Assembly: GCF_014873705.1 (NCBI RefSeq)
Contig: NZ_JADBDS010000002.1
Location: 434,001-498,000, forward strand
Direction of reading: 5' to 3'
Length of the DNA: 64,000 bases
Origin: Mycobacterium sp. OAS707
GTDB lineage: Bacteria; Actinomycetota; Actinomycetes; Mycobacteriales; Mycobacteriaceae
The notes under the pieces were generated by a model. That model was not told the origin of the DNA. It saw only the letters and a program-made list of their open reading frames with translations, and did not search any database. A program made the translations under genes and the position numbers. This document shows positions 1-7,749 of this stretch, in pieces. Each line of letters begins with the position of its first letter. Positions within the stretch are counted from its first letter, which is position 1.

Positions 1-458
1 CCGGCGAAGACCATGGCCGCCTTCACTTCGCCGGCGGGTCCCGGATCGACATCGGCCAGCAGGGCCAACTGTCGCTTGATCAGAACGCCCCATTCGGCAC
101 GCTCGATGAGCACTGCTGCGACGCTCGGGTCGGCCGCTAGCACCGCAACCAGTCCCCTGTTGCGCACCGTCAGCGCCGCGTAGCCGCTCAGCATGTGCTC
201 CGCCCGTGAGTGCGCGGTACGCCTCGTCTCGGCAGAGTCCACGATGGTCCGCAACTCGGCGAGGATCGGTTCAAGGACAGCGGCCAGTAGTTGCTCACGG
301 GTTCGAAAGTGGTGGTAGATAGCAGCTTTCGTGAATCCGAGTTCATCGGCGATCATCTGTAGCGAGGTGCCCGCGAAGCTGTGTCGGGTGAACAGGTCGA
401 CTGCGACCTCGATCAGTCGCGTCCGGGTGTCGGTGGTCTCCAACGCCGCTGTCGCCAT
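1..458 (-). CDS. TetR/AcrR-family transcriptional repressor (partial, runs off left edge)
   Basis: One-component repressor of the TetR family; 152 N-terminal residues are present and the C-terminus lies outside the window. The ATG at 456-458 gives a protein starting MATAALETTDTRTR. Residues about 13-60 form the DNA-binding domain, with the helix-turn-helix around MIADELGFTKAAIYHHF, the usual TetR signature. The rest is the start of the helical ligand-binding domain, which is not conserved enough to predict an inducer. The gene lies downstream of, and in the same direction as, the alpha/beta hydrolase at 590-1336, and the gap between them carries a dyad (479-531) suited to autoregulation. Family assignment is secure; the target is inference. 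Confidence 0.93.
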   Translation of the reverse strand, partial: MATAALETTDTRTRLIEVAVDLFTRHSFAGTSLQMIADELGFTKAAIYHHFRTREQLLAAVLEPILAELRTIVDSAETRRTAHSRAEHMLSGYAALTVRNRGLVAVLAADPSVAAVLIERAEWGVLIKRQLALLADVDPGPAGEVKAAMVFA

Positions 459-478
459 CGCCAGCTCCTCAGGTTCGG

Positions 479-531
479 CTTTACGATCGTATGGTACTGT
501 ACCGTCCATTCGTAAAGCTAGCTCCTTTACG
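479..531 (-). promoter_or_regulatory. Probable TetR operator/promoter: CGTAAAG dyad plus extra half-site
   Basis: Seen directly: CGTAAAG at 511-517 and its reverse complement CTTTACG at 525-531 form a 21-bp dyad with a 7-bp centre. A further CTTTACG lies at 479-485, and between them are the palindromes TACGATCGTA (482-491) and GGTACTGTACC (493-503). On the minus strand TTTACG (516-511) and TACGAT (491-486) could be -35 and -10 boxes for the TetR gene starting at 458. The arrangement suits TetR dimer binding and autoregulation. The assignment of this regulator to this site is inference. Confidence 0.65.
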
Positions 532-589
532 ATCGACTAGGCTCCACGAGCATCGCCCTATGAGCGACTTCCGGGCCTCGAACTCACCA

Positions 590-1336
590 CTAGCCTGCGC
601 GCCTGAGATGCCGGCCGAAGAACGGGCGCGCATCTTCGGTCGCGAAACTGGGTACCTGGCGATGCCCTCCCGGGAACGCACGCAACAGTTTCTCTTTCGA
701 GGCGAAGGCGTCGAACAACGCCAGACCGTGTTCGCGGCCGATCTCCTGGTCATCCCACGGCAACAGGAACTCGATGGGCGCGGTGATCTGCTTCGCCGCT
801 GCCCTCAGCGCGTCAGATTCGAACATCGCGCCGAAAACCGCAGCGGCGATGCGTGGTTCGGCTGCCGCCAACGGAATTCCGATGGCGGTCGCCAGCGTCA
901 TGCCGCAGTAGCCGACGCCGGATTCGGCGCCGATCTCTGGCAGAGTCAATAGGGCGTCGATGGTCGCCCGCCACTCCGGAACGGCACGTTCAGCCAGCGA
1001 CGCGTTGAAGTCGATCAGGATCGGGCCGATTGGTTCTCCCGCCGAACGGGCCTGACGAAGCGCGGCGACCCACTGGTTGTCCTCGGCGTTTCGCGGCCGC
1101 TCACCGTGTCCGGGGGCATCGATTGCGGCCACCGCGAATCCACCGGTGGTTACCCAATAGTGAGCGCGGGACACTAGTCCGGGTGCCTTCTTGTGAAGAC
1201 CCCCACCATGACCCATCAGGATCAAGGGCGCACCGTCGGATGACTCAGCGGGTGACCAGAGCACTCCGGTGACGTCGTCCAGGATGAAATCACGCTCGTC
1301 GATGCCGTTCGACGAAGTCTGTGAGTTGAAATGCAT
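590..1336 (-). CDS. Alpha/beta hydrolase (dienelactone hydrolase-like) with altered nucleophile elbow
   Basis: A 248-residue single-domain alpha/beta hydrolase. The oxyanion region is GHGGG (residues 42-46), an acidic segment WDDQEI lies near 194-199 and the likely catalytic histidine is H225 in GGHRQVP. The odd feature is the nucleophile elbow: where relatives have G-x-S-x-G this protein reads G145-M-T-L-A149, so serine is replaced by threonine 147, although a cysteine (C144) sits three residues upstream. It may use an unusual nucleophile or be catalytically weak. The gene lies upstream of the TetR gene on the same strand. Substrate unknown. The ATG start has no strong ribosome binding site. 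Confidence 0.82.
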   Translation of the reverse strand: MHFNSQTSSNGIDERDFILDDVTGVLWSPAESSDGAPLILMGHGGGLHKKAPGLVSRAHYWVTTGGFAVAAIDAPGHGERPRNAEDNQWVAALRQARSAGEPIGPILIDFNASLAERAVPEWRATIDALLTLPEIGAESGVGYCGMTLATAIGIPLAAAEPRIAAAVFGAMFESDALRAAAKQITAPIEFLLPWDDQEIGREHGLALFDAFASKEKLLRAFPGGHRQVPSFATEDARPFFGRHLRRAG

Positions 1337-1393
1337 AGGTAGTTGCCTTTCGGGATTGCCTTGTTGTCCAGGCGCTCCCGGCGACCACCTACC

Positions 1394-1447
1394 TCAATCG
1401 CCTGACCGTGGAAAGACGAGGAGCACCCATTTCGGTACCGCATGCAT
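1394..1447 (-). CDS. Possible 17-codon leader ORF with a perfect Shine-Dalgarno
   Basis: On the minus strand AGGAGGTGA (1462-1454), a near-complete match to the 16S rRNA tail, lies six bases before an ATG at 1447. The frame reads MHAVPKWVLLVFPRSGD and stops at 1394, 57 bases before the hydrolase start at 1336. A second ATG at 1443 opens a different frame that runs into the hydrolase gene. I know no family for the peptide. It may be a leader peptide for the downstream hydrolase, or a relic of a degraded gene. The ribosome binding site is far stronger than those of its neighbours, which is the only reason to report it. Confidence 0.35.
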   Translation of the reverse strand: MHAVPKWVLLVFPRSGD

Positions 1448-1526
1448 GGGTTCTCACCTCCTCGATCGACGTCACGGTGTCCGAGAGGCTACCAACCGCT
1501 GTCCTTGCCCGCCAGTTCTTTTTCGG

Positions 1527-2600
1527 CTACGCAGCGACGGTGAGTACGCCGTCGGCCGTGGCCTCGACGCGCGTTCCGAAGCCGCTGCTCATCTCTACGA
1601 TGCTGGCGTGCAACCACGCAGCGTCCCGCTCAGGCGCACGCTCGAGCCGCATCCTTCGCATTTTCACCGGCACCATACGCAGGACACTGTCCGACTTGTC
1701 GACAGAAGCGAAATGCAGCAGCCGCAACTCGTGGCGAAACGTTTCGTAGGTGGAGATGCCCTCGTAGTCGTCGATGGTGTCGCCACATCCGTACATGATC
1801 AGCTTTCCGCGGTATATCTCGATCGGCCTCGGATGGTGCGACGAATGGCCGTGCACCAGGTCGACGCCGGCGTCAATCAGCCTGTGCGCGAACCTGATCT
1901 GTGCGCTGTCGACGGCATAGCCCCAATTCGAGCCCCAGTGCAGCGAGACCACCGCGACGTCGTCGGGTCCCGTCAAGGCTGTCACTCGATCAGCGATCAG
2001 GTCGGCGCTGTCGTCGGTCATGTCCGGCACGTACGCAACTCCGGGCCGGTGTGCCGTCGCTGCCCATCCCGGTGGAATGCCGCTCGAACTCATGCCGCAG
2101 GATGCGATCACCACCCGCCCGACGGCAGCGGGGCGCTGCGCACTTTCGGCATCCAAACCCGCACCAGCACTGCGTATTCCGGCACGGTCGAGCGTTCGCA
2201 GCGTGTCCGTCAGCCCCTGATACCCGAAGTCGAGGATGTGGTTGTTGGCCAGCGCACAGACATCGGGCCGGATTGCCGTCAGACAGCCGATGTTGTCGGG
2301 ATGCATCCGGTAATGCACCGCCTTTCCGCGGGCGAACTCACCGCCTGTGGTGATGCTCGTTTCCAGGTTCAGCAGTCGGACGTCGGGCGCGAACTGCTCG
2401 ACGATTTCCAAAGCGTCGTCCCACGGCCATGAATACTCGATCGGCGCCGGGATCGGACCGTTTGTCCGCTCGGCAAGCGAAATATAGGTTCGCGCATCGG
2501 AAACCACGGATTCGCGCAGAGTCGGATCACCGGGATGCGGCAACAATTGATCGATCGCACGGCCGGTCATCACGTCGCCGGTGAGGAAGATGACCGTCAC
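1527..2600 (-). CDS. CapA/YwtB-family metallophosphatase-like protein
   Basis: A 357-residue protein of the CapA (poly-gamma-glutamate capsule synthesis, PGA_cap) family, a calcineurin-like fold. It starts with GTG at 2600 and opens directly with the metal-binding strand FLTGDVMTGR (residues 5-14); NLETSI and ANNHILDFG follow as the next two conserved blocks, and HWGSN and HGHSSHHP near the end complete the metal site. There is no signal peptide, so it is probably cytoplasmic, unlike CapA in capsule operons. It sits 6 bp downstream of a binding-lipoprotein gene and is probably co-transcribed with it. No capsule genes are nearby, so a capsule role is not supported. Confidence 0.88.
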   Translation of the reverse strand: MTVIFLTGDVMTGRAIDQLLPHPGDPTLRESVVSDARTYISLAERTNGPIPAPIEYSWPWDDALEIVEQFAPDVRLLNLETSITTGGEFARGKAVHYRMHPDNIGCLTAIRPDVCALANNHILDFGYQGLTDTLRTLDRAGIRSAGAGLDAESAQRPAAVGRVVIASCGMSSSGIPPGWAATAHRPGVAYVPDMTDDSADLIADRVTALTGPDDVAVVSLHWGSNWGYAVDSAQIRFAHRLIDAGVDLVHGHSSHHPRPIEIYRGKLIMYGCGDTIDDYEGISTYETFRHELRLLHFASVDKSDSVLRMVPVKMRRMRLERAPERDAAWLHASIVEMSSGFGTRVEATADGVLTVAA

Positions 2601-2606
2601 GACGAC

Positions 2607-3584
2607 TCAGCGAGTGCCGGCCTGAGCGAGGTCGGCAACCGAGTTGATATTGGTCTCGTCGACGAACGACGGCCCCGTCAAAGTCGGCTGACCACCACCG
2701 ATCACGTTCTTGTTGGTGAAGTACAGCCAAAGCGAGTCGACCGCGAGATATCCCTGCAGGAACGGCTGTTGGTCGATGGCCCACTCGATCCTGCCGTTCT
2801 TGATCGCGTCGACGACACCGGCGTTGGTGTCGAACGTCGCCACCTTGGCATAACTGTTCACTTCGGCGACAGCCTCCAAGGTGGCCAGCGCCACTGGGGC
2901 GCCGAGCGTGAGGACACGGTCGATGCTGAAGTCCTGCTGAAGCTTTGCCATCACCGCGCTCTTGACAGCGTCCTTGTCCACGCTGTCGACGTAGAGCTTC
3001 TGTGTCTTGCCCGCGAATCCGCTTGTCAGCCCGTCACATCGGGCTTCGAGCCCCACATGCCCCGGTTCGTGAATCACACAGAGCGCGTTCTGGGCGCCTT
3101 CGTGGGTGAAGCGTTCGCCCGCCGCCCGGCCGGCGATCGTCTCGTCTTGCCCGAAGTACTCCATCACGCCAAGCGCTTTCCAGTCGGCGATACCGGAGTT
3201 CACGACGACCAACGGAATGCCCGCGGCGATCGCGGCCTGGACCGCGGGCGTCATCACCACAGGGTCGGCCAGGGTGACCGCGATGCCTGCCACCTTTGCG
3301 CTCACCGCGGCCCGCACCAGGTTGGCCTGGGCCGCCGCGTCGGGATCGTGCGAGTACTGAAGTTCGACGTTGTCCTTGGCCGCTGCCGCCTCGGCGCCCC
3401 GACGGACCAGGTCCCAGAACGTGTCGCCCGGTGCCTGATGGGTGATGAGGGCGACGGTCATGCGGGCCGAGGTGCCGTTGTGAGCACTAGAGGTGGGTGG
3501 CGTCGAGCCATGTTCACCGCCGGAACAGGCCGCCACCGCAATCATCAGCACCGAGAGGATGTACGCAAACGACGTTCGGGCCAT
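2607..3584 (-). CDS. Sugar-type ABC substrate-binding lipoprotein (Peripla_BP_4)
   Basis: A 325-residue exported lipoprotein: an N-terminal hydrophobic stretch ends in a lipobox with the lipidated cysteine at about residue 20 (VAACSGG). The mature part matches the ribose/galactose-type periplasmic binding fold: a first strand VALITHQAPGDTFWD, an Asp-rich hinge, LVVVNSGI, and IEWAIDQQPFLQGY near the end, which is typical of sugar-binding Peripla_BP_4 proteins. No permease or ATPase gene is adjacent, so it is an orphan, perhaps serving a transporter elsewhere or acting as a sensor. Its only tight neighbour is capA-like, 6 bp downstream. Ligand unknown. Confidence 0.88.
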   Translation of the reverse strand: MARTSFAYILSVLMIAVAACSGGEHGSTPPTSSAHNGTSARMTVALITHQAPGDTFWDLVRRGAEAAAAKDNVELQYSHDPDAAAQANLVRAAVSAKVAGIAVTLADPVVMTPAVQAAIAAGIPLVVVNSGIADWKALGVMEYFGQDETIAGRAAGERFTHEGAQNALCVIHEPGHVGLEARCDGLTSGFAGKTQKLYVDSVDKDAVKSAVMAKLQQDFSIDRVLTLGAPVALATLEAVAEVNSYAKVATFDTNAGVVDAIKNGRIEWAIDQQPFLQGYLAVDSLWLYFTNKNVIGGGQPTLTGPSFVDETNINSVADLAQAGTR

Positions 3585-3678
3585 TGATTCGCCCCTCCCA
3601 CGCGAGCCGGTGCGAGCCCGCCGCGCGACAGCAGGTCGCTCCCCAATCGTCGCAGCTAATCGGGCCGGCGTGGCGGGA

Positions 3679-4161
3679 TTACCGAGAGCGATTCAGCTGC
3701 CAGATGCGGGTGGACAGCAGCGTCGCGAACGCACACCACGCTGGATAGGCGGCGAGAACACCGGCACGCGGACCACACGCTGCGACGGACCGTCGCGTGA
3801 GATCGGCACTGCTCACCGTCAGCGCGGCCGCCGCCACGGCCGACGTCCCGAGTTGGCGACGCGTGAAGAACAGCCACGTCCAACCGGCGTTGAGCGCGAG
3901 GTTGACGGCCAGCAGCCCGGCATAGGTGCGGGCCTGCCTGCGATTCGCGGCGCCGAGGTGGTCCAGCGTCGAGGCCGAAACGGCAGCGATGTCCGCGTAG
4001 AGCAACGGCCATACGACAGGAAAGGCCTGCCGCGGCGGCTGGAAGCTCGGCTTCTGCAGGCCGGCGTACCACGCTGACTCCGCGGGTCGGCTTGCCAACC
4101 CGCCTACCAGTGCCGTGACGAATGTAGCTGCAGCGGTGCTGACCAGTGTCTTCAAGCGCAT
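3679..4161 (-). CDS. TspO/MBR family membrane protein
   Basis: A 160-residue membrane protein of the TspO (peripheral benzodiazepine receptor-like) family, with about five transmembrane helices. Family marks are WYAGLQKPSFQPP near residue 31, FPVVWPLLYADIAAVSA, and LNAGWTWLFF, which matches the conserved N-x-x-W-x-x-x-F segment. TspO proteins bind porphyrins and are linked to tetrapyrrole and stress handling. The 93-bp gap (3585-3678) separates it from the lipoprotein gene upstream of it in the direction of transcription. It is divergent from the oxidoreductase at 4249. I see no specific promoter element in the 87-bp gap 4162-4248. Confidence 0.92.
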   Translation of the reverse strand: MRLKTLVSTAAATFVTALVGGLASRPAESAWYAGLQKPSFQPPRQAFPVVWPLLYADIAAVSASTLDHLGAANRRQARTYAGLLAVNLALNAGWTWLFFTRRQLGTSAVAAAALTVSSADLTRRSVAACGPRAGVLAAYPAWCAFATLLSTRIWQLNRSR

Positions 4162-4248
4162 GGCGAAATTTACCCCGAAGTCGATGTCACGAATCGCGGC
4201 GCTGCTCGCGTCTGGTGCATATCAACCGCCGACAAGAAAGGCAGAACG

Positions 4249-5409
4249 ATGATCGAGATCCTGATTCTGGGCGCCGGTTACACCGGGATGGCCGCCACCG
4301 CAGGGCTGGTGGGGCGTCTGAAGGGTCGCGACGATGTTCACATCACGATCGTCAACCCGCAGACCCGGTTCACCGAACGCCTGCGCTTGCATCAGACCGC
4401 CTCCGGGCAGACCTTGGCCGATCTGCAGATTCCAGATCAGCTCGAGGGCACCGGCGTCGACTTCGTCCAGGGCTGGGTGACCGGCATCGACGCCGACGCG
4501 CAGAGCGTCCGCATCGATGACGCCTACCCGCTGCGCTACGACACGCTGATCTACGCCCTCGGCAGCGTCGCCGACACCGAAACGGTTCCCGGTGTTGACG
4601 AATTCGCCTACACCTTGAACAGCGCGCAGGACGCGATGCTGCTCGCCGACCATCTGCACCGCCTCACCGACGGCACCGTCGTCGTGGCAGGCGGCGGGCT
4701 CACCGGCATCGAGTCCGCGGCGGAGATCGCCGAACAGCATCCACAACTCGACGTCGTGCTGCTGAGCCGCCAGGTCCCCGGTTCGATGATGGGCGACAAG
4801 GCGCGGGCCCGACTGCACGCAGGCCTGGAGCGGCTTGGTGTGCGGGTGCGCGCCGGTGTCGACATCGTCAAGGTGATGTCCGACGGTGTGGCGCTGGACG
4901 ACGGCGAGGTCGTCAATGCGCAGGCGGTGCTGTGGACGACGGGCGTGCGGGTGTCGCCGATCGCCGCGGCCGCCGGCTTCGACGTCGACGACCGTGGCCG
5001 CATCGTCACCGACGAGGCGCTGCGTTCGGTGTCACATCCCAACGTCTACGCCGTCGGGGACGCCGCCGCGATCCAGCAGGGCTACGGTGTCATCCACGGC
5101 ACCTGCCAGAGCGGTATCCCGACCGCGCTGCATGCGGCGGCATCGATCGTCCGCGAGCTTAAAGGCAAGCAGCCCAAGAGGTTCCGCTTCGGTTACGTCC
5201 ATCAGCCCGTCAGCCTGGGCCGCCACGACGGCGTCATCCAGTTCACCCACGCCGACGACACTCCGGGGCGGTTCTACTTGGCCGGCAGGTTCGCCGTCGC
5301 GTACAAAGAGACGGTGAGCTCCAACCCGTGGACCACATACCGCCTGCTCAAGGTGCTGCCAGCGCTAGGGGCGGCGACGTGGCGGCGCGGCGGCCGGATG
5401 ACTCGATGA
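4249..5409 (+). CDS. NAD(P)/FAD-dependent oxidoreductase (NDH-2-like), ECF41 partner
   Basis: A 386-residue flavoprotein of the pyridine nucleotide-disulfide/NDH-2 superfamily. Residues 4-13 carry the FAD-binding ILILGAGYTG; a second dinucleotide fold VVVAGGGLTGIESAAE starts near residue 144, and the C-terminal FAD motif VYAVGDAAAI is near residue 265. A cysteine pair for a disulfide is absent, favouring an NADH:quinone-type or general oxidoreductase. RBS AAGGCAG precedes the ATG. Its stop overlaps the ATG of the ECF41 sigma factor (ATGA at 5406-5409). ECF41 sigma genes are known to sit beside oxidoreductase, epimerase or decarboxylase (COE) genes that they control, so this is the likely COE partner. 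Confidence 0.92.
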   Translation: MIEILILGAGYTGMAATAGLVGRLKGRDDVHITIVNPQTRFTERLRLHQTASGQTLADLQIPDQLEGTGVDFVQGWVTGIDADAQSVRIDDAYPLRYDTLIYALGSVADTETVPGVDEFAYTLNSAQDAMLLADHLHRLTDGTVVVAGGGLTGIESAAEIAEQHPQLDVVLLSRQVPGSMMGDKARARLHAGLERLGVRVRAGVDIVKVMSDGVALDDGEVVNAQAVLWTTGVRVSPIAAAAGFDVDDRGRIVTDEALRSVSHPNVYAVGDAAAIQQGYGVIHGTCQSGIPTALHAAASIVRELKGKQPKRFRFGYVHQPVSLGRHDGVIQFTHADDTPGRFYLAGRFAVAYKETVSSNPWTTYRLLKVLPALGAATWRRGGRMTR

Positions 5410-6311
5410 ACGCCGACCAGCAGACGTTCGCCGACCACAGGACCTTGTTGTTCTCGATCGCCTACCGGATCCTCGGCTCGGCCGCGGATGCCGAGGACGT
5501 CGTCCAGGACGCCTGGTTCAAGTGGTCGGCGGACGACCGGTCACAGGTCTCCGATCCGAAGGCCTACCTTGCGCGCATCGTGTCGAACTTGTCGATGGAA
5601 CGGCTGCGGTCCACCCGCCACCAACGTGAAACATACGTCGGCCCATGGCTTCCCGAGCCCATCCTCACCCAACCCGACGCCGCAGAGGACGTCGCCACCG
5701 CCGAATCCGTTTCGATGGCGATGCTCGTGGTGTTGGAGACACTGAGCCCGTTGGAGCGCGCGGTGTTCGTGCTCAAGGAAGTGTTCGCCTTCAGCTACGC
5801 CGAGATCGCTCACGCCGTCGAGCGGTCGGAATCTGCCGTGCGTCAGGCCGCCCATCGCGCCCGCGAACACGTGCAGGCACGCAGGCCCCGCTTTCAGGCC
5901 GACCGCGTCAAGAAACGCGAGGCCACCGAGCGGTTCTTCGCCGCCATCACCGGCGGTGACATCAACGAACTGATGGAGTTGCTCGCACCGGAGGTCACGC
6001 TGTGGACGGACGGCGGTGGCAAGGTCCGCCAGGCGATGCGACCGATCGTCGGTATCGACAACGTTGCGCGCTGGATCGCCGGTGCGAGTGCACGGCCCTA
6101 TGAGGGGGTCGAAATCGCTGATATGGCAGCAGAAGTCGTCGAGATAAACGGCGGCCCCGGCATCCTGTTGACCGGTGCCGGTCGCGTCATCGCCACGCTG
6201 ACCGTCGACCTGGACGCAGCCGGCCGCATCGTCACCGTGCACAACGTCGCCAACCCGGACAAGCTGCGTGCGGTCGCCGACGGGGTGAAGCACATCTACG
6301 TGGCGTCGTGA
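5406..6311 (+). CDS. ECF41-group (SigJ-type) sigma factor with SnoaL-like C-terminal domain
   Basis: A 301-residue extracytoplasmic-function sigma factor starting at the ATG that overlaps the upstream stop. Region 2 spans about residues 5-75 (DAEDVVQDAWFKW), region 4 about 110-165 (YAEIAHAVERSESAVRQ). All three landmarks of the ECF41 group are present: WLPEP in the linker at 81-85, DGGGK at 202-206 in the SnoaL-like domain, and NPDKL at 283-287. In ECF41 proteins the C-terminal extension replaces an anti-sigma factor and tunes activity from within. The 3' end overlaps the acetyltransferase start (GTGA). M. tuberculosis SigJ is in the same group, but orthology cannot be proven here. Confidence 0.95.
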   Translation: MNADQQTFADHRTLLFSIAYRILGSAADAEDVVQDAWFKWSADDRSQVSDPKAYLARIVSNLSMERLRSTRHQRETYVGPWLPEPILTQPDAAEDVATAESVSMAMLVVLETLSPLERAVFVLKEVFAFSYAEIAHAVERSESAVRQAAHRAREHVQARRPRFQADRVKKREATERFFAAITGGDINELMELLAPEVTLWTDGGGKVRQAMRPIVGIDNVARWIAGASARPYEGVEIADMAAEVVEINGGPGILLTGAGRVIATLTVDLDAAGRIVTVHNVANPDKLRAVADGVKHIYVAS

Positions 6312-6817
6312 CCGAATGGCAGGTGTGCACCGGAAGCGCCGCGGATTTGGACCTCGTGGGACCGCTGTGGGTGGCGGTTCATCATCAACACGCGCAGGTC
6401 ATGCCGCACTTGGGGCCGTATGTCAGCGACGACGAAACCTGGCGCGTCAGGCGCGCGTTGTATGAGGAGTTGCTCGCCAAGCCCGACACCCTGCTGCTGC
6501 TCGCGTTGGACGGCGATACGGTCGTCGGCTACGGCCTCGCCCACGTGATGACGGTGGACGACAGCTGGATCGCGGACACCTGGGTCACCGGCACACGGAT
6601 CGGTGAGATCGAATCCCTCAGTGTGCTACCGCAATACCGCGGCAGCGGGTTGGGTTCGGCGTTCCTGGAGCGGCTCGAGCAGCACCTGCAGGCGATCGGC
6701 GTCGAGGACATCATCCTGGGTGCACTGCCCGGCAACACCGATGCCATCCGACTCTACGAGCGACGCGGCTATCAGCCGACCTGGCTCTATCTGTCACGCT
6801 TCAAGGGCCGGAACTAA
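6308..6817 (+). CDS. GNAT-family N-acetyltransferase
   Basis: A 169-residue GCN5-related acetyltransferase. The GTG start overlaps the TGA of the sigma factor gene, so the three genes from 4249 are probably translated together. The acetyl-CoA-binding motif A is EIESLSVLPQYRGSGLGSAF (about residues 100-119), followed by NTDAIRLYERRGYQP, the usual motif B. The acceptor cannot be predicted; many such proteins modify small molecules or ribosomal proteins. Confidence 0.92.
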   Translation: MTEWQVCTGSAADLDLVGPLWVAVHHQHAQVMPHLGPYVSDDETWRVRRALYEELLAKPDTLLLLALDGDTVVGYGLAHVMTVDDSWIADTWVTGTRIGEIESLSVLPQYRGSGLGSAFLERLEQHLQAIGVEDIILGALPGNTDAIRLYERRGYQPTWLYLSRFKGRN

Positions 6818-6849
6818 CATGAGCCGGACAACGGCAGAGGGGGGAATCG

Positions 6850-7749
6850 GTGACCGCTGAACTCAAGTACCTGGAACTGCACGGCGACCGCATCGCATAC
6901 CGGGATGCGGGCACCGGCGAGACCATCCTGTTGATCCACGGGATGGCGGGAAGTTCGGACACCTGGCGGGCGATGATCCCGCAGTTGGCCAAGAAGTACC
7001 GCGTCGTGGCGCCCGACCTGCTCGGTCACGGCCGATCGGACAAGCCGCGCGGGGACTACTCGCTTGGCGCGTTCGCGGTGTGGCTGCGGGATCTGCTCGA
7101 CGAACTGGGTGTCACGCGCGCGACGATCGTCGGCCAGTCGCTCGGCGGCGGCGTGGCCATGCAGTTCGTGTATCAGCATCCGGACTACTGCCAACGGCTG
7201 GTGCTCATCAGCAGCGGCGGTCTCGGCCCCGACGTCGGATGGACGCTTCGGCTGTTGTCGGCCCCAGGCGCCGAACTGATCATGCCGATCATCGCGCCGC
7301 CGCCTGTGTTGAAGGCTGGGAACAAGCTGCGCTCCTGGTTCAGTTCGGTCGGTGTCCAGTCCCCGCGCGGCGCCGAAATATGGAGCGCCTACTCATCTTT
7401 CGCGGACTCACAGACGCGGCAAGCGTTCCTGCGAACGCTGCGGTCGGTGGTCGATTATCGCGGTCAGGCCGTGAGCGCGCTCAACCGGCTACACGTGGCG
7501 TCCGAGTTGCCCATCATGGCGATCTGGGGTGACAAAGACCAGATCATCCCGGTCTCTCATGCTTACGCGGCCCAGGAGGTGCGGCCGGAAAGCCGACTCG
7601 AGGTCCTCGAGGGCGTCGGCCACTTTCCCCAAGTCGAGCGGCCCGCCGAAGTGGTCGACCTGCTCGACGACTTCATCACCTCGACAAGCGAGACCGCGAA
7701 CGGACCAATCGATAGCAGCCGTACAGCAGCGCAGCCACCGACAGATTGA
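6850..7749 (+). CDS. Alpha/beta fold hydrolase
   Basis: A 299-residue hydrolase with a complete catalytic set: HG at 30-31 (oxyanion), GQSLGG with nucleophile S97, acid in WGDKDQIIP (D228 or D230) and H258 in GVGHFPQ. It resembles the meta-cleavage hydrolase/epoxide hydrolase branch common in mycobacteria; the substrate is unknown. GTG start with an AGGGGG-type site 5 bases upstream. It follows the acetyltransferase gene after 32 bp. The last 74 bases overlap the 3' end of the convergent permease gene, and its final 25 residues (polar, low complexity) look like read-through beyond the domain. Confidence 0.9.
   Translation: MTAELKYLELHGDRIAYRDAGTGETILLIHGMAGSSDTWRAMIPQLAKKYRVVAPDLLGHGRSDKPRGDYSLGAFAVWLRDLLDELGVTRATIVGQSLGGGVAMQFVYQHPDYCQRLVLISSGGLGPDVGWTLRLLSAPGAELIMPIIAPPPVLKAGNKLRSWFSSVGVQSPRGAEIWSAYSSFADSQTRQAFLRTLRSVVDYRGQAVSALNRLHVASELPIMAIWGDKDQIIPVSHAYAAQEVRPESRLEVLEGVGHFPQVERPAEVVDLLDDFITSTSETANGPIDSSRTAAQPPTD

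Noticed and set aside
1269..2432. Long plus-strand open frame (387 codons) opposite the capA-like gene
   Set aside because: It is an open antisense frame caused by high G+C codon use; composition is Arg/His/Pro-rich with no recognisable domain, while the minus strand encodes a clear CapA protein.
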